From: Paulinella micropora
Lineage: Eukaryota > Cercozoa > Imbricatea > Euglyphida
Length of the DNA stretch: 40,506 nt
Reading direction: 5' to 3'
Assembly (NCBI GenBank): GCA_009731375.1
Contig: BJOX01000204.1
Location: 721,904-762,409, forward strand
In this document: positions 1 through 40,506 of the stretch, piece after piece
Layout: each line of letters begins with the position of its first letter
Position numbering within the stretch: the first letter of the stretch is position 1
Made by a program: the position numbers and the translations under genes
Notes under the pieces: generated by a model
What the model saw: only the letters and a program-made list of their open reading frames with translations
The model's database searches: none
Told to the model about the DNA's origin: nothing

Positions 1-124
1 AAAGAAGAAAGGAAGGAAATAAGGATAGATAGATAGATAGATAGATAGAAAAATAGATAGATAGAAAGATAGATAGATAGATAGAAAGATAGATAGATAG
101 ATAGGTAGATGGAAAGATAGAAAA

Positions 125-169
<45 letters not shown>

Positions 170-201
170 CCTTACCATGGGCGTGGCGAGATAGTGGCAC
201 C

Positions 202-268
<67 letters not shown>

Positions 269-319
269 CGTCTACCATAGACGTGGCGAGTTAGTGGCAC
301 CAGCAGTTGAGATAGATAT

Positions 320-392
<73 letters not shown>

Positions 393-395
393 CCT
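1..395. repeat. (GATA)n blocks with M1 donor-side copies
   Basis: GATA repeats fill 21-170, 201-268 and 315-391. Between them, at 169-199 and 268-308, lie fragments reading on the minus strand CTGGTGCCACTA and CTCGCCACG..CATG followed by GTAAGG or GTAGAC. These are donor-side copies of exon M1. Confidence 0.8.
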
Positions 396-397
396 AC

Positions 398-485
398 CAT
401 AGGCGTAGCGAGGTAGTGGCACCAACAGTTGATGGTGAGGATGCGAAGAACGCATGGAAGAGAGTTTGATGGCGCCGTCAATGTA
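398..485 (-). CDS. Minus-strand exon candidate M1 of a second gene
   Basis: On the minus strand, acceptor TATATATGTAG precedes 88 nt with an open frame beginning YIDGAIKLSSMRSS and ending LVPLPRYAY, then a GTAGGT donor. Truncated copies of the acceptor side lie at 598, 734, about 1436, 4233 and 4406 (upstream on this strand). Copies of the donor side, with GTAGAC and GTAAGG, lie near 275 and 175 (downstream). This is the same geometry as in the kinase gene and is the best evidence for strand and boundaries. The product is not recognised. Confidence 0.5.
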
Positions 486-972
486 CTACATATATATAAA
501 GACAAGAGACATTACATGATGCATGACATACTTGCTTGCTTGCTTGCTTACATAACGTAAGCACGCATGGGAGAGAGTTTGATGGCGCCGTCTATGTACT
601 ACATATATATAAAGACAACAGAAGAGAAGGGAAGAGAAGAGAAGAGAAGAGAAGAGGAGAGGAGAGAAAACATGATGCATTACATACATAACGTAAGCAC
701 GCATGGGCGAGAGTTTGATGGCGCCGTTAAGGCACTACATATACATAAAGGCAACAGACATTACATGATGCATGACATACATAACATAACATGACATAAC
801 ATGTCATACATGACATACATGACATACGTGACATACAACATAATATGACATCACGTGACACACGCGACACACATGACATACATACATGACATACATGAAC
901 ATACTTACAGAAGATCTCTTACACATGACATGTATGACAAAAATGTCATTCATGAACTGATGGTGAATACCC

Positions 973-1140
973 CACAGCGAGACAAGATCACGGGATATCC
1001 CGTATTTATTTCGTTTAAACGAGATATCCACACACATACATACATACATACATATCATTATGTCAACCTGGGCTCGGCGCCCCGCAAGGTAGGTCATACA
1101 TACATACATACATACACACATACATACATACATACATACA

Positions 1141-1172
<32 letters not shown>

Positions 1173-1246
1173 GAACAAAATTTCCCTGGTTTTGTGGTGT
1201 TCCGATCCCGTTCAAACGGGATATCCCGTGATCTTGTCTCTCTGTG
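973..1246. mobile_element. Foldback element with 30-bp inverted arms
   Basis: The left arm at 973-1002 contains GAGACAAGATCACGGGATAT and CCCG. The right arm at 1217-1246 is its near-perfect reverse complement. CATA repeats and an M2 donor copy lie between the arms. It could be an inverted-repeat transposon remnant or a rearrangement. Confidence 0.5.
1062..1098 (-). repeat. M2 donor-junction copy, isolated
   Basis: The plus strand reads CAACCTGGGCTCGGCGCCCC then GCAAGGTAGGTC, as at 4970-5700. On the minus strand this is CCTTGCGGGGCGCCGAGCCC and AGGTTGACA, a diverged copy of the end of exon M2 with its GTT donor. It lies about 4 kb from the other copies. Confidence 0.6.
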
Positions 1247-1272
1247 CGCGGCGCGAATCACTGAGGTTCGTT

Positions 1273-1387
1273 CTACACCACCCAGATTTCCGGGTTCTGG
1301 GTGTGAAAGTGGCACCACAGGCCTGGCTTTTCAGGAAACAAAAACCCAGAAAGTGGCCCCAGAAACCTGGAATTCTGGGTGGTGTAG
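1273..1387. mobile_element. Small MITE-like inverted-repeat element
   Basis: CTACACCACCCAGATTTCCG at the left pairs with CCTGGAATTCTGGGTGGTGT at the right; the arms are about 30 bp and the element 115 bp. No coding capacity. Confidence 0.6.
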
Positions 1388-1456
1388 CACACGCCTTATT
1401 AGGCTTTGGGAGATTTCACGGCGCCGACAAGGCACCGCATATATTTAGCAAACATA

Positions 1457-1621
1457 TTAACCCTCGCCCTGTTTTGTGTCTGGCTGTGGATGCGGCGTCC
1501 AATTTGGAGGTGTGAATTTGTCCACATTTGAGGGTTAACAACGGTAATTTCCTGGGCTCAAAATGACTGTAGCACGACTGCGTGCAATATTGGAGACGCA
1601 CAGGGGTGATGTGAGGGTTAA
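1457..1621. mobile_element. Possible MITE with TTAACCCTC termini
   Basis: The 165-bp stretch begins TTAACCCTCGCCCTG and ends CAGGGGTGATGTGAGGGTTAA. A third GAGGGTTAA is internal, near 1533. The internal GGCGTCCAATTTGG and CAATATTGGAGACGC also pair. No coding capacity. Confidence 0.5.
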
Positions 1622-1697
1622 ATGATGATGGTGGAGGACGCAAAGCAGACTCGGCAGATCTGACGGCAACGACAACCCACTACATCTAGCAGATGTA

Positions 1698-2163
<466 letters not shown>

Positions 2164-2404
2164 GTGCTTCTCTGTCAATGGCAAATGCAAATCTGCACGT
2201 GTGCCTCCATCGTCTCACCCGCAAGGGGAGTACGAAGATTTGTCGATAGGCTCTACTGACACCCCCGCAAGGCAGCTCCAAGCCTTCCAGACAGACCAAT
2301 ACTTTCAAAGAAAATATATCCTTTGAAAATACCGGCACCGACGGGAATCGAACTGGCGACAGGTCCCAGATGGTAGACCTTAACCACTGGGCTATCGCGG
2401 TGCC
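2164..2404 (-). mobile_element. tRNA-derived SINE, full-length copy
   Basis: On the minus strand the element starts with a 71-nt tRNA-like head (2404 down to 2334). It has acceptor arms GGCACCG and CGGTGCC, an A box TAGCCCAGTGG and a B box AGTTCGATTCC. The anticodon stem AGGTC/GACCT has an enlarged loop, so this is not a working tRNA. A ~170-bp body follows and a (TTA)n tail at 2163 and below. Family name unknown. Confidence 0.78.
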
Positions 2405-2418
2405 ACTAATAATAATAA

Positions 2419-2490
<72 letters not shown>

Positions 2491-2515
2491 AATAACAATA
2501 ATAATAATAACAATA

Positions 2516-2564
<49 letters not shown>

Positions 2565-2809
2565 TAATAATAGTGCTTCTCTGTCAATGGCTGATGCATT
2601 TCTGCACATGCGCCTCCATCGTCTCACCCGTGAGNNNNNNNNNNNNNNNNNNNNNNNNNNNNNNNNNNNNNNNNNNNNNNNNNNNNNNNNNNNNNNNNNN
2701 NNNNNNNNNNNNNNNNNNNNNNNNNNNNNNNNNNNNNNNNNNNNNNNNNNNNNNNNNNNNNNNNNNNNNNNNNNNNNNNNNNNNNNNNNNNNNNNNNNNN
2801 NNNNNNNNN

Positions 2810-2844
<35 letters not shown>

Positions 2845-2890
2845 GTAATAAGAAGTGATAATAATAAAAAATAATAATAATAATAATAAT
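2405..2890. repeat. (TAA)n tracts and N gap
   Basis: TAA repeats with minor interruptions, a SINE tail fragment, 175 N (2635-2809), and TAA again up to the 493-bp element. Confidence 0.85.
2572..2634 (-). mobile_element. tRNA-derived SINE, tail fragment cut by N gap
   Basis: About 63 bp match the 3' end of the SINE at 2164 (AGTGCTTCTCTGTCAATGGC) and are interrupted by the N run 2635-2809. The rest of the copy is presumably in the gap. Confidence 0.75.
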
Positions 2891-3385
2891 ACTATATCTG
2901 AGGCGTACTGATGCAGCTAATGGCATATCCTCAACGGACATAAGCCTTCAATACCCTTGTTCGAGGTCCTCCACCCCCCCGTGTCAGTCTCTCGCCTGAT
3001 GATCGGGGCCACCGATGGAGCTCCTGAGGGCAAGACTGCACTAAGCCGAGGTTATTCCGCAGTCCCAGCAACCTCTTGCAAGACGTCACCGAATGTGCAA
3101 GTGCATACACCAAGCGCGGTTGCTAGAGCTGCCTCGAAACCCCACCCATAACAATCTGGTGTCTGCTGGGTCCTGGGCTATCAACCAGCATATGCGGAGT
3201 TTAAGATCTTTTACGCGCGCAACGACCCTCCTCCCCCAGCATCTACCACCAAAGGGTTATGAGTTGGCGTCACAGTTTAACGCCTTGAGGCCATTGGGCT
3301 GGAACTCTGTTTAGCAAGTGTGACTAGGTTTTTTCATCGGGATTTCCCTCAAATATGTCACAGTCAACACTCCAAGGCAGATTTA
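2891..3385 (+). mobile_element. 493-bp SINE-like element, single copy
   Basis: Starts ACTATATCTGAGGCG and ends AAGGCAGATTTAC before (TAA)n. A possible A box (GATGCAGCTAATGGC) and a B-box-like TTGTTCGAGGTCC lie about 45 bp apart near the 5' end, suggesting a tRNA-related head. No open frame longer than about 75 codons. It differs from the tandem copies at 27639 by a few bases. Confidence 0.65.
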
Positions 3386-3386
3386 C

Positions 3387-3454
<68 letters not shown>

Positions 3455-3487
3455 GTAGTAGTGGTAGTAGTGGGAGTAGTAGTAGTA

Positions 3488-3544
<57 letters not shown>

Positions 3545-3558
3545 GTAATAATTATAAG

Positions 3559-3590
<32 letters not shown>

Positions 3591-3619
3591 CTAATAACAA
3601 TAATAATAATAATAATAAT

Positions 3620-3821
3620 AGTGCTTCTCTGTCAATGGCTGATGCAAATCTGCACATGCGCCTCCTTCGTCTCACCCGTGAGGGGAGTATGAAGAATTGA
3701 CGATAGGCTCTAATGACACCCCCGCAAGGGCAGTTCCAACACTTCCAGACGGACCGGTATGTTCAATGAAAATACTGGTGGCACCGACGGGAATCGAACT
3801 GGCGACAGGGCCCAGATGGTA
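3620..3821 (-). mobile_element. tRNA-derived SINE, 5'-truncated copy
   Basis: Same family as 2164-2404. The head is truncated after CCAGATGGTAAA, so the A box is missing while the B box remains. (TAA)n lies on both sides. Confidence 0.75.
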
Positions 3822-3833
3822 AATAATAATAAC

Positions 3834-3887
<54 letters not shown>

Positions 3888-3888
<1 letters not shown>

Positions 3889-4089
3889 GTGCTTCTCTGT
3901 CAATGGCTGATGCAAATCTGCACATGCGCCTCCATCGTCTCACCCGTGAGGGGAGTACGAAGAATTGACGATAGGCTCTAATGACACCCCCGCAAGGGCA
4001 GTTCCAACACTTCCAGACGGACCGGTATGTTCAATGAAAATACTGGTGGCACCGACGGGAATCGAACTGGCGACAGGGCCCAGATGGTA
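3888..4089 (-). mobile_element. tRNA-derived SINE, second 5'-truncated copy
   Basis: Nearly identical to the copy at 3620-3821, including the same truncation point. This implies that the two arose by tandem duplication with the intervening (TAA)n rather than by two insertions. Confidence 0.75.
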
Positions 4090-4180
<91 letters not shown>

Positions 4181-4185
4181 CAGTG

Positions 4186-4410
4186 GATGGTGAGGACGTA
4201 ACGCGAGAGTTTGAAGGCGCCGTTAAGGGACTACATAAATATGTCATACATGCAGTACATAGACAGTGACACCAGCAGTTGATGGTGAGAACACGAAGCA
4301 CGCTTGGTAGGTAGGTAGGTAGGTAGGTAGGTAGGTAGGTAGGTAGGTAAGGTAGGTAGGTAAGGTAGGTAGGTAGGTAGGGGAAATTTGACGGTATCGA
4401 CAAGGGCACT
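4186..4410 (-). repeat. M1 acceptor-junction copies, far cluster
   Basis: Two more copies of the M1 unit lie here on the minus strand. One is at 4190-4233, with TTTATGTAG before it. One is at 4381-4406, where the AG comes from the end of an inserted inverted-repeat element (CTTTTTCCTTAG). The downstream half (ACCATCAACTGCTGGTG) is at 4268-4288. (TACC)n separates them. Confidence 0.68.
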
Positions 4411-4592
4411 AAGGAAAAAGTGAAGAATTTCGGCCACCTCAAATTTTGGCAAAAAGAAAAAAACGTATCTTTTGGTCAAAGACCAGGGAAGAATTCCGGC
4501 CACCCAAAGTTTTGTGCAAAAACAACGTATTCTGCGGTGAAAAATCACTGGCCGAAATATTTCCTATCCGAAAATTTTCACTTGTCCTTACA
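4411..4592 (+). mobile_element. MITE-like element, copy 1
   Basis: About 180 bp with terminal inverted repeats: TAAGGAAAAAGTGAAGAATT at the left and AAAATTTTCACTTGTCCTTA at the right. It contains CCCAAAGTTTTGTGCAAAAA. A reverse-complement copy lies at 16325-16519. There is no coding capacity. It interrupts a copy of the M1 junction unit and supplies that copy with an AG on the minus strand. Confidence 0.72.
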
Positions 4593-4796
4593 TTTCCAAC
4601 ATACATACATACATAGATACATACATACATACATACATACATACAAACATACATACATACATACATACCATACCATACATACCATACATACATACATACA
4701 TAAATACATACATACATACATACATACATACATACATACCATACATACATACCAATAGTTGATCTAGAGCTTTGTAACTAACCATTAAAACAGGTG

Positions 4797-38168
<33,372 letters not shown>

Positions 38169-38210
<42 letters not shown>

Positions 38211-38461
38211 AAGAGATTTCTGTGCATGTATGTTTGTGTTTTTGCTGTGTCCGACGAAAGAGGTTGTAAGTAGGTATGCATGTATGTAAGTATGTATCTC
38301 TGTATGCATGCATGCATGCATGTATCTATGTATGTATGTATGTATGTATGTATGTATGTCTGTATGTATCTACGTATGTATTTATGTATGTATGATTTGT
38401 AAAAGAGTGATGCCGTAAAAAATATACCTGGTATATAAACACAATTCGTTCCATGGGAGAA

Positions 38462-38498
<37 letters not shown>

Positions 38499-38544
38499 TT
38501 ATATATATACATATACATAAGCATATATGTATATATATATACTA

Positions 38545-38604
<60 letters not shown>

Positions 38605-38710
38605 ATGTATATTATATATATATATATATATATATACATAATATACATATATGTATACTAGTGTATATATATATGTATATACATATATATATATATATTA
38701 TATATATTTA
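38169..38710. repeat. Kinase 3' flank: GA, GTAT and TA tracts
   Basis: (GA)n follows the stop codon. A short unique piece, GTAT repeats and (TA)n follow. No clear polyadenylation signal lies in the first 500 bp. Confidence 0.82.
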
Positions 38711-39212
38711 TATATACTTGTATATATATCATATATATCATATATATATATATATCAATTGTGAAAATCAGTCCCATAATTTTTTATCGGTCTGTTAGAG
38801 GCTTAAGTTACTTTATCACTCAGTCTGGTTGAATAAAACGTGACCCAGCCACTCGTAAGGCTCCGATGACTGGGAAGTCGATTCTTAGTAAGCTTATTAA
38901 TATGGCTCTACGTCACGAGTCATGTGGTTACCAGTTTCCTTTAACGCGAACACTGTCACACTATATATACTTGTATATATATCATATATATCATATATAT
39001 ATATATCAATTGTGAAAATCAGTCCCATAATTTTTTATCGGTCTGTTAGAGGCTTAAGTTACTTTATCACTCAGTCTGGTTTAATAAAACGTGACCCAGC
39101 CACTCGTAAGGCTCCGATGACTGGGAAGTCGATTCTTAGTAAGCTTATTAATATGGCTCTACGTCACGAGTAATGTGGTTACCAGTTTACTTTAACGCGA
39201 ACACTGTCACAC
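38711..39212. repeat. 253-bp tandem duplication
   Basis: Two copies starting at 38711 and 38964, 253 bp apart, differ at a handful of bases. Each contains AATAAA (38832 and 39083), AAACGTGACCCAGCCACTCG and an AT-rich end. The second copy has a slightly longer open stretch but no recognisable protein. It could be part of the 3' UTR or a noncoding element. Confidence 0.85.
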
Positions 39213-39645
39213 AAGCCTCTTTAATAAATTATTTGCCTCTCATAGAACTGAGCGGGAAGAGGAAGAGATAAAATGGAAGAGATAAATAAAGGTGAAGCGT
39301 TAAAAAAAATCCCTTGTCAATCTTACGCTTCCCACCCACTTATCAATTAATATTGTATTGTTAATAGTATTTTTTTTAACCAGTCACTTGGAATCTTTAA
39401 TGAATAATGTAATAAACTCTTGGTGAGATTCAGTATTAAATGATATATAAAAGTGACATGATAAAATAGATATATAAATACTAGTTAATAATTTTCTTTT
39501 TTCCCTCCAGTTTTCAAGCTTTTCAAGTTTTTTTTTTCTTTTTCTCCCCCCCCTTTTTTTCTTTTTTTTCTTCTAGGAATCATTGGACAGATATAATATC
39601 ATCTATTAATATATATCAAGTTGAAGTTGCCAACTGATGACTTAC
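39213..39645. other. AT-rich unique flank
   Basis: AATAAA occurs at 39223 and a similar signal near 39405. A strong plus-strand pyrimidine tract ends TTCTAG at 39576, but all frames after it close quickly. No gene is supported. Confidence 0.45.
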
Positions 39646-39677
39646 CTGGTAATCAGATTGTGTCGGCGGCGGTGGCA
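39646..39677 (-). CDS. Minus-strand exon candidate of a convergent neighbour
   Basis: On the minus strand a CTTTTTTTTGAATGCAG acceptor precedes 32 nt (open as PPPPTQSDYQ after two bases) and ends CAG with a perfect GTAAGT donor. Two strong splice sites so close together, outside the satellite DNA, suggest a real small exon of a gene facing the kinase gene. No other exon of it is recognised in the window. Confidence 0.38.
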
Positions 39678-39939
39678 CTGCATTCAAAAAAAAGACTGCT
39701 TGCTTAACTTAGTGAAGTTGTGGAAGAAAAAAAATACATGAAGGGGTGACTTAGTTGACTCTGACTAGTCTGAGTATTAGGACGCCAGTAACTAGAGTAA
39801 GTATTATCAGCCCTCACCCGCCTACGCGTGTGGGCTCCACTGCGACCTACACATAACACCGAGGCCCGCGGCCGATGTTTTTTAGGTCGTTTTAGTGGGG
39901 TCTAAAATATAGGTACCGGTATCACTACAAGCCCGTTTA

Positions 39940-40150
39940 TTCAAGGTATACCCTGAAACTGTCAAGATATATCCTGAAAAGCCTCAAGTTATTGATTTCT
40001 TTACCTTGAACAGCCTCAAGGTAGTGATTTCTATTCCTTGAAATTGATAAAAGCCTCAAGGTATTGACTTTTATACCTTGAAACAGTGAAAAAAAAAATT
40101 TTCCCATGTGTTTCAAGGTAAAAAATTTTATACCTTGAAAGTTTCAATGG
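39940..40150. repeat. Array of short hairpins with CAAGGTA/TACCTTG arms
   Basis: Units of GCCTCAAGGTATTGATTTCT type followed by ATACCTTGAA occur about four times. In the last two units the arms CAAGGTAT/ATACCTTG and TTTCAAGGTA/TACCTTGAAA pair over loops of about 11 nt. Confidence 0.68.
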
Positions 40151-40506
40151 TACGTTCGGCCCGCAATAAGAAATCAGGAAAACTCGATAAGAAATCAGGA
40201 AAAGGAGTCAGGAAGTGTGCAAAAAACAAAATTTAGTATTTTTACCAAATGTGGGCGGTTCAAATAATTAAAAAAGCATTTGTTTGATTTTTCCCCCGCC
40301 TTTTTAATCTTTTCTACCAAGAGTGCCTGTGATTGATCAAAGAGCAGAGTTTACACCCGTAAGGATTTTTTGAATTTTTTTTACCAGGCAGGCATCTCTC
40401 TCTCTCTCTCTCTTTCTCACGGGTGCGCGTAATGCAAAATGGCCAAAAGCACGCAAGTATGTACAACGAGAGCGAGAGAGAGAGAGAGAGAGAGAGGGGA
40501 GGGGGG
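40151..40506. other. AT-rich flank ending in CT and GA runs
   Basis: No gene, splice pair or repeat family is supported. Short (CT)n and (GA)n runs close the window. Confidence 0.5.

Larger units (their letters stand above)
398..1436 (-). repeat. M1 acceptor-junction copies, near cluster
   Basis: Reading the minus strand, copies of GGCGCCATCAAACTCTC preceded by TGTAG end at 734 and 598, and a more diverged one without a clear AG near 1436. The spacer ACATTACATGATGCATGACA is repeated with them. They shorten into CATAACATGACA repeats at 780-900. Confidence 0.75.
3386..4178. repeat. (TAA)n tracts between SINE copies
   Basis: TAA/TAG repeats at 3386-3619, 3822-3887 and 4090-4178 separate the two truncated SINE copies. 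Confidence 0.88.

Noticed and set aside
2334-2404. Functional tRNA gene
   Set aside because: The anticodon loop is enlarged and the sequence continues into a repeated body with a (TAA)n tail, so it is a SINE head.
4381-4419. Plus-strand exon reading GKFDGIDKGTKEK before tentative exon 1
   Set aside because: The second half is the end of the MITE-like element, and the first half is a copy of the minus-strand M1 junction unit.
39637-39700. ACTTACCTGG as the 5' end of a U1 snRNA gene
   Set aside because: Only the first ten bases match; the rest lacks the U1 stem-loops. A minus-strand 5' splice site explains the motif better.

Overview
This is a eukaryotic nuclear window: coding sequence is cut into very small exons by GT-AG introns, and there are tRNA-derived SINE-like elements with (TAA)n tails. 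I cannot name the organism; a protist or an invertebrate would both fit. Well over 80% of the window is simple-sequence DNA (TATC/GATA, CATA/GTAT, TAA, TTC, CTG, CT, GT, TTATG). Several N gaps lie inside or next to such tracts, so lengths and copy numbers there are uncertain.

The main gene is a plus-strand Ser/Thr protein kinase, reconstructed exon by exon by following reading phase and kinase landmarks. The model has 23 exons from about 4797 to 38168. It has 1,200 coding bases, a 399-residue product, a mean exon of 52 nt and about 33 kb of genomic span. Every junction is GT-AG and every phase matches. All landmarks appear in order: GKGAYG glycine loop, ALK lysine, alpha-C Glu, HRDVKPDN, DFG, an SPE in place of APE, SDLWALG and the closing Arg. 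The spacing resembles the CaMKK/LKB1-type AMPK-activating kinases best. A short acidic tail ends the protein. Exons 3-23 are supported best; exons 1-2 are tentative.

The left 11 kb also carries exon-like sequence on the minus strand: an 88-nt exon (398-485), a 97-nt exon encoding a transmembrane helix (5907-6003) and a less certain one near 10.5 kb. These appear to be pieces of another gene, overlapping or divergent from the kinase. A small minus-strand exon candidate at 39646-39677 suggests a convergent neighbour on the right.

The unusual feature is how the introns are built. At least twelve kinase exons, and the minus-strand exons too, are accompanied by tandem arrays of partial copies of their own exon/intron junction. 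Arrays carrying the 3' splice site plus the start of the exon always lie upstream of the real exon. Arrays carrying the end of the exon plus the 5' splice site always lie downstream. One copy of each exon stays complete. Copy numbers run from 1 to 17. Many microsatellites begin at the 5' splice site and share its motif (GTAT, GTAA).

Layout: 1-4.6 kb, minus-strand exon with junction copies, foldback elements and SINEs. 4.6-11.5 kb, tentative kinase exons 1-2 and the minus-strand transmembrane exon with copies. 11.5-16.6 kb, N-terminal linker and glycine-loop to beta-3 exons. 18-25.7 kb, alpha-C to activation-loop exons. 25.7-29.3 kb, a giant trinucleotide tract and three tandem 493-bp elements. 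29.3-38.2 kb, C-lobe and tail exons with the largest junction arrays. 38.2-40.5 kb, 3' flank with a 253-bp tandem duplication and a small hairpin array.
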